Shown: in pieces, positions 1 to 5,841 of the stretch
How the letters are laid out: each line of letters opens with the position of its first letter
Numbering within the stretch: the stretch's first letter is position 1
Assembly: GCA_020722305.1 (NCBI GenBank)
Contig: DYLB01000123.1
Coordinates: 1-5,841, forward strand
DNA from: Anaerolinea thermophila
GTDB taxonomy: Bacteria > Chloroflexota > Anaerolineae > Anaerolineales > Villigracilaceae
Direction: 5' to 3'
DNA length: 5,841 bases
Program-made: the position numbers and the translations under genes
Notes under the pieces: model-generated
What the model saw: only the letters and a program-made list of their open reading frames with translations
Told to the model about the DNA's origin: nothing
The model's database searches: none

Positions 1-14
1 AATAATTGTGCATG

Positions 15-40
15 GTGAATGGCTGGACAGCGCTATTCAC
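15..40. repeat. Inverted repeat (operator-like dyad or RNA hairpin)
   Basis: GTGAATGGC (15-23) faces GCTATTCAC (32-40). The arms pair over nine positions, one of them a G-U wobble in RNA, around an 8-nt centre. Inside it lies a second perfect dyad, GCTG-GA-CAGC (22-31), whose centre is one base off that of the outer repeat. No T-run follows, so it does not look like an intrinsic terminator. Its position over the putative -35 hexamer and just upstream of the first gene suggests a repressor or activator binding site. That role is inferred; I do not recognise the regulator family. Confidence 0.45.
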
Positions 41-50
41 GATCTACAAT
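24..50 (+). promoter_or_regulatory. Putative sigma-70-type promoter of the operon
   Basis: TGGACA (24-29) matches the -35 consensus at five of six positions, and TACAAT (45-50) matches the -10 consensus at five of six. The 15-bp spacer is shorter than the optimal 17. Transcription would begin near position 57, giving a leader of about 14 nt that still contains the ribosome binding site at 59-64. This stretch is noticeably more AT-rich than the genes after it. Only 70 bases upstream of the first gene are visible, so the operon could also be read from a promoter or gene further upstream. Confidence 0.35.
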
Positions 51-58
51 TAATCTCC

Positions 59-64
59 AAGGAA
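59..64 (+). promoter_or_regulatory. Ribosome binding site that sets the ATPase start
   Basis: AAGGAA lies 6 nt before the ATG at 71. This supports that ATG over the in-frame GTG at 8, which would add 21 residues with no family similarity and would be read through the inverted repeat. Confidence 0.75.
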
Positions 65-70
65 CAACGA

Positions 71-1642
71 ATGGCAGACGAACAGAGCAGTACCGAAAAC
101 GTCGTCGAGATGCACGGGATCGTCAAGCGCTTCCCGGGCGTACTGGCCAACGACCATGTGGATTTCAGCCTGCGCCGCGGCGAGATCCACGCTCTGCTGG
201 GGGAGAACGGGGCCGGCAAAAGCACCTTGATGAATATCCTGGCCGGCCTTTACCGGCAGGATTCCGGTTCGATCAGCGTCAACGGCCGCCCGGTCACATT
301 CTCCTCGCCGCGGGACGCGATCAAGGCCGGGATCGGCATGGTCCACCAACACTTCATGCTGGTCCCGTCCCAAACCGTAACCGAAAACGTGCTGCTCGGC
401 CTGGATGATCCGCGCTTCCTGATGCGCCTGAACGAATACGATAGGAAAATTGCCGAACTTGGCGAACAGTTCGGCCTCAAGGTGGACCCGCGCGCCAAGG
501 TCTGGCAGCTTTCGGTGGGTGAACAGCAGCGGATCGAGATCCTGAAAATGCTTTATCGCGGCGCCCAGGTGCTCATCATGGACGAGCCGACCGCCGTCCT
601 GGCCCCGCAGGAGATCGCAGACCTGTTCGAGACCCTGCGCTCGATGACCAAGCAGGGCAAATCCATTATTTTCATCAGCCATAAATTGAACGAAGTGACC
701 GCCATCGCCGACCGGATCACCGTACTGCGGCGCGGCCAGATGACCGCCGGCGGCGTCCCGGCGGAGGGCGTGACCACCCAGGAGCTTGCCAAACTGATGG
801 TCGGACGGGCGGTCGTCTTCCACCTCGATAAATCCCCGGCAAACCCCGGCGAGGTGGTGCTGGACGTCCGGGACGTTTACGCCGAGAACGACAAGGGGCT
901 GCCTGCGCTGCGCGGCCTTTCGCTGAACGTCCGCAAGGGCGAGATTGTCGGCGTCGCCGGGGTGGCCGGCAACGGTCAGCGCGAGCTTTCGCAGGTCATC
1001 AGCGGGTTGAGGAAATGCGCCAAAGGCGAGGTCCGCTTGAAGGGCGAACCGGTCAGTAACCGCTCGGCCCTGTACGGCATCCAGCGTGGCCTGGCCTACG
1101 TCCCCGAAGACCGCACCCAGGTCGGGTCGGCTCCCAACCTGAGCGTGACCGATAACGTCATCATGAAAAAGTACCGCCAGGCCCCGATCTCGCACAGCGG
1201 ACTGCTGGACATGAACCAGGCCACTCGTTTCGCCAAAGAACTCAAGCAAGCCTACGATATCATCGTCCCGACGGTCGAGACGCCCGTCCGCCTGCTTTCG
1301 GGCGGCAACCTGCAACGGGTGATCCTGGCCCGTGAGATTTCGGGCGAACCGGATTTCATGGTCGCGGTCCAGCCGACGCGCGGCCTGGACGTGGGCGCTA
1401 TCGAAGGCGTCCACCGGCTGCTGCTGGCCCAACGCGAGGCCGGTTCGGGCATCCTGTTGATTTCGGAGGAGCTGGACGAATTGCTCTGGCTCAGCGACCG
1501 CATCTACGTCATTTACGAAGGACGGATCATGGGCGAAATCCAACTCGACGGCGGGGACGCCTCCCAGGAAACGGTGGACCTCATCGGCCAAATGATGACC
1601 GGCACACCGCTGGAGCAGATCCGCATGGAGCGTGAAGCATGA
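71..1642 (+). CDS. BMP/Nup-type ABC importer, double-domain ATP-binding protein (NupO/YufO/RfuB-like)
   Basis: This 523-residue cytoplasmic ATPase would power uptake through the permeases encoded downstream; relatives import nucleosides, purines or riboflavin. Two nucleotide-binding domains are fused. Domain 1 (about 12-245) is intact: aromatic A-loop F21, Walker A GENGAGKST 44-52, Q-loop Q93, signature LSVGEQQR 147-154, Walker B VLIMDEP 167-173 with catalytic E172, and switch H204. Domain 2 (about 262-510) is degenerate: its Walker A region, GVAGVAGNGQRE 294-305, lacks the GK[ST] lysine; the signature LSGGNLQR 409-416 is kept; Q434 replaces the catalytic Glu in VAVQPTRGLD; and E466 stands in place of the switch His (ISEELDE). 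This asymmetry is normal for the sugar/nucleoside double-ATPase family (RbsA-like), so it is not a sign of decay. Length is typical. The stop overlaps the next start by 4 nt (ATGA), implying translational coupling. The family is secure; the substrate is unknown. Confidence 0.95.
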   Translation: MADEQSSTENVVEMHGIVKRFPGVLANDHVDFSLRRGEIHALLGENGAGKSTLMNILAGLYRQDSGSISVNGRPVTFSSPRDAIKAGIGMVHQHFMLVPSQTVTENVLLGLDDPRFLMRLNEYDRKIAELGEQFGLKVDPRAKVWQLSVGEQQRIEILKMLYRGAQVLIMDEPTAVLAPQEIADLFETLRSMTKQGKSIIFISHKLNEVTAIADRITVLRRGQMTAGGVPAEGVTTQELAKLMVGRAVVFHLDKSPANPGEVVLDVRDVYAENDKGLPALRGLSLNVRKGEIVGVAGVAGNGQRELSQVISGLRKCAKGEVRLKGEPVSNRSALYGIQRGLAYVPEDRTQVGSAPNLSVTDNVIMKKYRQAPISHSGLLDMNQATRFAKELKQAYDIIVPTVETPVRLLSGGNLQRVILAREISGEPDFMVAVQPTRGLDVGAIEGVHRLLLAQREAGSGILLISEELDELLWLSDRIYVIYEGRIMGEIQLDGGDASQETVDLIGQMMTGTPLEQIRMEREA

Positions 1643-2772
1643 GCGAGACCACTTCCCCTAAAATCCGGCGGCGGGGCGGGTTCCGTCTGCAACTGGAACC
1701 GCGCCTCGAAGAACCGCCGCGCTGGTTCCCTGTGGCTGTTTCGCTGGGGGCCATCCTTGTAGCCCTGGTCCTGGGTGGGATCGTAATCGCCTTCGCCGGC
1801 GGCGACCCGTTCCGGTCGTATGCTCACATCGCCCGGGCCTCGTTCGGCAGCCTGGGCGTGATCTCGGACACCATCGTCAAGGCCACGCCCATCATCCTGA
1901 CCGCGCTGGCCTGCTCGGTGGCCTTCCGCATGAAACTGTGGAACATCGGTGCGGAAGGGCAGTTCATCATGGGCGCCTTCGGGGCCAGCGCCATCGTCCT
2001 GACCCCGATCCTGCCGGCTGAAACCCCGCGCTGGCTCTTCGTCCCGGTCATGATGCTGGCAGGGATGCTTGCCGGGGCGTTGTGGGGCTTCATTCCCGGT
2101 TATCTCAAGGCCAAATTCAACGTCAACGAGATCATCAGCACCCTGATGCTCAACTATATTTCGATTGCCTGGGTCAATTACTGGGTCTTCGGGGTCTGGT
2201 CCGAAGGCGGCTTCCAGATGAGCGCCAAATTCCCTGAAAACGCCTGGCTGCCGCGCCTGCTGGATTACGCCGATAGCATTCCGGCCTTGCGCGGCCTGAC
2301 CACCCACGCCGGCCTGCTGCTGGGGATACTGGCCGCCTTCGTGGTCTGGCTGGTGATCTACCGCAGCCGCTGGGGCTACGAGATCCGCCTGATCGGGGAC
2401 AACCCCGCGGCTGCCAACTACGCCGGGATTAACATCTCGCGCAACGTGATCTTCGTGATGATGCTCTCCGGGGCGCTGGCCGGGCTGGGCGGCATGAGCG
2501 AGGTGACCGGGGTGGTTCACCGGCTCCAGACCTCCCCGATCGCCGCCGGGTACGGATTCACCGGGATCATCGTCGCCTGGCTGGCGAAGCTGCACCCGGC
2601 AGTGGTGATCGTTGTTTCGATTTTGTTCGGGGCCTTGCTGCTGGCCGGGCGCGAGATCCAGCCTTCGGGCGTCCCGAAGATGATCCAGGGCATCATCCTG
2701 GTCAGCCTGATTGCCAGTGATTTCCTGCTGCGTTACCGGCTGCGCCTCGTTCGCGTCGGTGTGGAGGCATAA
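1639..2772 (+). CDS. BMP/Nup-type ABC importer permease 1 (NupP/YufP-like, COG4603 type)
   Basis: This 377-residue inner-membrane permease would be one half of the translocation pore. A basic N-terminal cytoplasmic segment (KIRRRGG, 8-14) precedes a first membrane helix at about 31-53. Several more hydrophobic segments follow, roughly at 74-95, 107-125, 133-155, 163-185, 222-241, 268-290, 300-337 and 345-365. Family hallmarks are WNIGAEGQ 101-108, KFNVNEIISTLMLNYI 159-174, GDNPAAANYAGIN 253-265 (the cytoplasmic loop presumed to contact the ATPase) and LSGALAGLGG 276-285. The start is supported by GGAG at 1627-1630, 8 nt upstream, and by the ATGA overlap with the ATPase gene. It is a clear paralogue of the permease at 3760-4908 and should pair with the NupQ-like protein immediately downstream. 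The family call is firm; nucleoside specificity is only the family's commonest role. Confidence 0.92.
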   Translation: MSETTSPKIRRRGGFRLQLEPRLEEPPRWFPVAVSLGAILVALVLGGIVIAFAGGDPFRSYAHIARASFGSLGVISDTIVKATPIILTALACSVAFRMKLWNIGAEGQFIMGAFGASAIVLTPILPAETPRWLFVPVMMLAGMLAGALWGFIPGYLKAKFNVNEIISTLMLNYISIAWVNYWVFGVWSEGGFQMSAKFPENAWLPRLLDYADSIPALRGLTTHAGLLLGILAAFVVWLVIYRSRWGYEIRLIGDNPAAANYAGINISRNVIFVMMLSGALAGLGGMSEVTGVVHRLQTSPIAAGYGFTGIIVAWLAKLHPAVVIVVSILFGALLLAGREIQPSGVPKMIQGIILVSLIASDFLLRYRLRLVRVGVEA

Positions 2773-2775
2773 TTC

Positions 2776-3744
2776 ATGGATCCCCTCATCATCCTTCAGG
2801 CAGGCGTCGCCAGCGGGACCGTGCTGCTTTTTGCCACCATCGGCGAACTGTTGACCGAGCGTTCGGGCGTGTTGAATTTAGGGGTGGAAGGCATGATGCT
2901 GATCGGCGCCATGACCGGTTTCAGCGTCACCGTTGCGACGGGCAATCCCTGGTTGGGGCTGCTGTTGGCAATGCTCGTTGCCGGGTTGTTGAGCCAGGTC
3001 CACGCGCTGATTACCATCACCCTGCAAGCCGACCAGGTGGTCAGCGGGCTGGCGCTGACCTTCCTCGGCACGGGCATCAGCCTGGTGCTTGGCGAGGGCC
3101 TGAGCAAGGCTGGGACTGTGGCGCTGCTGCCGTCCTTCTCGATCCCGCTGCTTTCGCAAATCCCGATTTTAGGGCCGATCTTCTTCACCAAACAGAGCAT
3201 CCTGGTCTATATCGGTTACCTGCTAGTCCCGGCGACCTGGTATTTCATCAACCGCACCCGGCCCGGATTGCACCTGCGGGCGGTGGGCGAGTACCCCGCC
3301 GCAGCCGACGCGCTCGGCATCAACGTCCATGGGATGCGCTACCTGTACGTCTTCGTCGGCGGGGTGCTGGCCGGGCTGGCCGGCGCGACGATCAGCCTGG
3401 CGGTGGCTCCCGGCTGGTTCAGCGAGCTGACGACTGCCGGCCAGGGCTGGATCGCGGTGGGGCTGGTCATCTTCGCCCAATGGGACCCGGTACGGGCGGC
3501 GGTCGGGTCGTATGCCTTCGGAGCGTTGCGCCGCCTGATCCTCGATATCCAGGGGCCGACGCTCTTGTTCGGCTTTGCCAATCCGTTCTATTACAACCCG
3601 TATTGGGGATTCTTCCTGCAAATGCTTCCGTATGCCTTCACCGTGATCGTGCTGGTGATCGGTTCACGCGAGGCCATCCGTAAACGATTGGGCGCGCCGG
3701 CCGCTTTGGGGACCCCTTACATCCGCGGCGAGCGCGGCCTGTAG
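2776..3744 (+). CDS. BMP/Nup-type ABC importer permease 2 (NupQ/YufQ-like, COG1079 type)
   Basis: This 322-residue membrane protein is the expected heterodimer partner of permease 1. It starts 3 nt after the preceding stop, with a strong GGAGG at 2763-2767, 8 nt before the ATG. Family hallmarks are GELLTERSGVLNLGVEGMM 23-41, QADQVVSGLALT 84-95, the ATPase-facing loop GEYPAAADALGIN 171-183 (Tyr where the paralogues have Asn before Pro), GGVLAGLAGA 195-204 and TTAGQGWIAVGLVIFAQWDP 219-238. A run rich in Phe, Tyr, Trp, Pro and Asn (about 266-280) precedes the last membrane helix (about 284-296). The paralogue at 4905-5837 has a shorter, non-aromatic segment there. The C-terminal tail (about 298-322) is basic. 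Length is normal for the family. Topology, start and reading frame all look intact. Confidence 0.92.
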   Translation: MDPLIILQAGVASGTVLLFATIGELLTERSGVLNLGVEGMMLIGAMTGFSVTVATGNPWLGLLLAMLVAGLLSQVHALITITLQADQVVSGLALTFLGTGISLVLGEGLSKAGTVALLPSFSIPLLSQIPILGPIFFTKQSILVYIGYLLVPATWYFINRTRPGLHLRAVGEYPAAADALGINVHGMRYLYVFVGGVLAGLAGATISLAVAPGWFSELTTAGQGWIAVGLVIFAQWDPVRAAVGSYAFGALRRLILDIQGPTLLFGFANPFYYNPYWGFFLQMLPYAFTVIVLVIGSREAIRKRLGAPAALGTPYIRGERGL

Positions 3745-3759
3745 CCGGGTCGCTGAAAC

Positions 3760-4908
3760 ATGAAACCATCCCAAAAAGAATGGCTTTCCCGCCTGGTGGA
3801 CGCGCTCCTGCCGGTTTTTGCGACCCTGGCGGCCCTGTTCGTGGGAGCGATCATGCTCCTGTTCCTGAAAGTCAACCCTATCCAGGCTTATGCGGCTTTG
3901 TGGGAGGGGGCTTTCGGCAGTTCCAACGCCCTGGCCGAGACGCTGGTCAAGGCCACGCCGCTGCTGCTGGTGGCACTGGGGATCTGCATCTCTTTCCGCG
4001 GGGACGTAATCAACATCGGCGGGGAGGGGCAGATGGTGATCGGGGCCATCCTGGCGACCTGGCTGGGCCTGACTTTCACCGATTGGCCGGGCTGGGCCAT
4101 GATTCCGGTGGCCATGCTGGCCGGCCTCATCGGCGGGGCGATCTGGGGCGGCATCCCCGGTCTTCTCAAGGCCTATTTCAACGTCAATGAAATCTTGAGC
4201 ACGGTGATGATGAACGCCATCGCGGTGCAATTGATGAACTTCCTGCTGCGCGGCCCGATGATTGACCCGTCGCAGGCGCAACTGGCTTCCAAGATCCCGC
4301 AGACGGCCCGGCTGGTCGAAGCCTTCAGGCTGGCGCGCTGGGTGCCCACCCGTCTGCATCTGGGAGCCTTGATCGCGGTCGTCCTGGCGGTGCTGGTCTA
4401 CATCCTGCTCTGGCGCACCACGCTCGGGTATCGCATCCGGGCCGTTGGGCAGAACCCGCACGCTTCGAGATACGCGGGCATCAACGTCAAGCGCTACATC
4501 GTGCTGGCCCTGCTCCTGAGCGGCGCGTTTGCCGGATTGGCCGGGGCGATCCAGGTTTTTGGCGTCAATTACCGCATGATCACCGACGGCTCGGCCTCCG
4601 GCTTTACAGGCAGCGCGGGGTTCAACGGGATTGTGGCAGCCCTGTTCGGGCAATTGCATCCAATTTGGTCCATCCCGGCGTCGGTTTTGTTCGGGGCGCT
4701 GCTGGTCGGGGCGAACAGTATGCAGCGGGCGATGCAGGTGCCCTCGGCGCTGATCACAGCCATGAACGGATTGGTGGTCGTCTTCGTCGTCAGCAGCGAG
4801 ATCTGGCGGCGGCGCAGGCAGCGACGTCGGCTGGCGGCCGCTCCCGAAACGGAATCCTCCCCCGGGTCCGGCTCCGCTTCGCCTGAATCCGCAGAGGAGG
4901 CCGCATGA
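3760..4908 (+). CDS. BMP/Nup-type ABC importer permease 3 (second NupP-like copy, COG4603 type)
   Basis: This 382-residue membrane permease is paralogous to permease 1. Matching motifs are LVKATPLLLVALGICISFR 62-80, INIGGEGQM 84-92, YFNVNEILSTVMMNAIA 139-155, GQNPHASRYAGIN 230-242 and LLLSGAFAGLAGA 251-263. The first membrane helix is at about 15-36. The two copies differ widely between motifs, so the duplication is old. The C-terminus differs from permease 1: an Arg-rich stretch (about 349-357) is followed by a Ser/Pro/Glu/Ala-rich, probably disordered tail to 382. The start follows the previous stop by 15 nt. An in-frame TGA at 3754-3756 leaves the ATG at 3760 as the first usable start, but no good Shine-Dalgarno precedes it, unlike the other four genes. 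The final codons carry the ribosome binding site for permease 4, which overlaps by 4 nt. Confidence 0.92.
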   Translation: MKPSQKEWLSRLVDALLPVFATLAALFVGAIMLLFLKVNPIQAYAALWEGAFGSSNALAETLVKATPLLLVALGICISFRGDVINIGGEGQMVIGAILATWLGLTFTDWPGWAMIPVAMLAGLIGGAIWGGIPGLLKAYFNVNEILSTVMMNAIAVQLMNFLLRGPMIDPSQAQLASKIPQTARLVEAFRLARWVPTRLHLGALIAVVLAVLVYILLWRTTLGYRIRAVGQNPHASRYAGINVKRYIVLALLLSGAFAGLAGAIQVFGVNYRMITDGSASGFTGSAGFNGIVAALFGQLHPIWSIPASVLFGALLVGANSMQRAMQVPSALITAMNGLVVVFVVSSEIWRRRRQRRRLAAAPETESSPGSGSASPESAEEAA

Positions 4909-5837
4909 TCTCGGAGCTGCTCTCCGTCACCGTTTTGGTGGGAATCCTGGCCTCCGGTATCCGATTGGCAACCCCGTATCTTTACGCCGCCATCGGCGAG
5001 ACTTTCGGCCAGCGCAGCGGGGTGCTCAACCTGGGCGTGGAAGGCCAGATGCTTTTGGGCGCGTTCGCGGCTTTTTACGTGGTGCTCAAGACCGGGAATT
5101 TGGGGCTGGGCGTGCTGGCGTCGCTGCTGGTTGGGGCGATGATGGGGCTGGCGATGGCTTACGTGACCGTCCACCTGCACGCCCAGCAGGGCATCAGCGG
5201 GATCGGGTTTTACCTGTTCGGCCTGGGGCTGAGCGACCTGCTCTTCCAGAAGATGCTCGGCACGGTCGAGACCGTCAAGGGCTTCCCGAAGGTTCACATC
5301 TCGTTACTGAGCGACATTCCCGGCCTGGGCGAGATCTTCTTCAGCCAGAATATCCTGGTTTACGGGGCGTATGCGCTGGTCCCGCTGGCCTGGTTCGTGT
5401 TGAACAAGACCACGCTGGGCTTGAAGATCCGCTCGGTGGGCGAAAACCCCGCAGCGGCAGATTCGCTGGGGGTCAGCGTGGCGGGCATCCGTTATTTTAC
5501 GATCATCCTGGGCGGGACGCTTTCGGGGCTGGCCGGGGCGTCGCTTTCGATTGCCTTGTTGAACGTTTTCCAGCAAAACATGACCAGCGGGCTGGGGTTT
5601 ATTGCCGTGGCGCTGGTTTATTTCGGCGGCTGGCGGCCGTGGGGGGTGCTGGGCGGGGCGCTGCTGTTCAGCATGGTCAACTCGCTCCAGCTGTGGATCC
5701 AGGTGCTGGGCATCCCCATCCCCTCGGATATCGCGGTGATGATGCCGTATGTGCTGACGATCCTGGTGCTGGTGGCCAGCGTTTCGCGTGTTCGCGCCCC
5801 CTCGGCGCTGACCAAACCCTTCGAACGTGACGAGTGA
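4905..5837 (+). CDS. BMP/Nup-type ABC importer permease 4 (second NupQ-like copy, COG1079 type)
   Basis: This 310-residue membrane permease is paralogous to permease 2 and the likely partner of permease 3. Its ATG overlaps the upstream TGA (ATGA), with GAGGAGG at 4894-4900 only 4 nt before it. Hallmarks are GETFGQRSGVLNLGVEGQML 31-50, the ATPase-facing loop GENPAAADSLGVS 179-191, GGTLSGLAGA 203-212 and MTSGLGFIAVALVYFGGWRPWG 226-247. Where permease 2 has QADQVVSGLALT, this copy has HAQQGISGIGFYLFGLGLS (92-110), a marked change in a conserved stretch that could affect specificity (inference). The last membrane helix is at about 276-292, followed by a short charged tail. It ends 4 nt before the window edge, so neither a terminator nor the next gene can be seen. 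Confidence 0.92.
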   Translation: MISELLSVTVLVGILASGIRLATPYLYAAIGETFGQRSGVLNLGVEGQMLLGAFAAFYVVLKTGNLGLGVLASLLVGAMMGLAMAYVTVHLHAQQGISGIGFYLFGLGLSDLLFQKMLGTVETVKGFPKVHISLLSDIPGLGEIFFSQNILVYGAYALVPLAWFVLNKTTLGLKIRSVGENPAAADSLGVSVAGIRYFTIILGGTLSGLAGASLSIALLNVFQQNMTSGLGFIAVALVYFGGWRPWGVLGGALLFSMVNSLQLWIQVLGIPIPSDIAVMMPYVLTILVLVASVSRVRAPSALTKPFERDE

Positions 5838-5841
5838 AAAC

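Noticed and set aside
15..40. Hairpin as an intrinsic terminator of an upstream gene
   Set aside because: No T-run follows the stem; the sequence after it is GATCTACAATTAATC, which looks more like a -10 region.
8..70. GTG at position 8 as a longer start for the ATPase
   Set aside because: The added 21 residues do not resemble the family, no ribosome binding site precedes it in the visible sequence, and AAGGAA at 59-64 fits the ATG at 71 well.
950..1471. Degenerate second nucleotide-binding domain as evidence of a decaying or novel ATPase
   Set aside because: Loss of the Walker A lysine, the catalytic Glu and the switch His in domain 2 is characteristic of this double-ATPase family, so it is ordinary.
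50..1591. 513-codon open frame on the minus strand covering almost the whole ATPase gene
   Set aside because: It is aligned codon-for-codon with the sense gene and exists because that gene avoids TTA, CTA and TCA codons, as expected at high GC. Its translation is rich in Asp, His, Gln and Arg, with no recognisable domain. The sense gene has full family motifs.
1513..2595. 360-codon minus-strand open frame across the ATPase/permease 1 junction
   Set aside because: Same high-GC mirror effect. The Pro/Gly/Asp/Arg/Gln-rich composition is typical of antisense of a membrane protein gene, and no motifs were seen.
3664..5297. Two long minus-strand open frames (331 and 242 codons) opposite permeases 3 and 4
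   Set aside because: Low-complexity antisense translations lying against genes with complete permease motifs; no independent support.

Overview
The window is a GC-rich (roughly 60% by eye), gene-dense stretch of bacterial DNA. It holds five consecutive plus-strand genes that almost certainly form one operon for an ABC importer of the BMP/Nup type (nucleoside/purine uptake; relatives include B. subtilis NupOPQ, S. mutans RnsBCD and the spirochete riboflavin system RfuBCD). GC-rich third codon positions and the protein style would fit a member of Chloroflexota (Anaerolineae-like), but this is an impression. No taxonomic marker gene is present.

Layout: positions 1-70 are a short upstream region with a promoter-like pair of hexamers and an overlapping inverted repeat. 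Position 71-1642 encodes a double-domain ATPase. Then come permease 1 (1639-2772, NupP-like), permease 2 (2776-3744, NupQ-like), permease 3 (3760-4908, NupP-like) and permease 4 (4905-5837, NupQ-like). Gene junctions are 4-nt overlaps or gaps of 3 and 15 nt, with no visible terminator between them. No gene-free stretch exceeds 70 bases.

How they work together: in the usual system one ATPase with two fused nucleotide-binding domains drives a heterodimer of one NupP-like and one NupQ-like permease, fed by a BMP-family lipoprotein. Here a single ATPase gene is followed by two complete, clearly diverged permease pairs (P-Q-P'-Q'). The simplest reading is two importers of different specificity sharing one ATPase, or one importer with exchangeable membrane cores. 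No substrate-binding lipoprotein is in the window; it, and possibly a second ATPase, could lie just outside either edge. The substrate cannot be read from the sequence.

The most interesting observations are the duplicated permease pair behind one ATPase and the operator-like dyad over the putative promoter. I see no sign of a wholly new kind of system.
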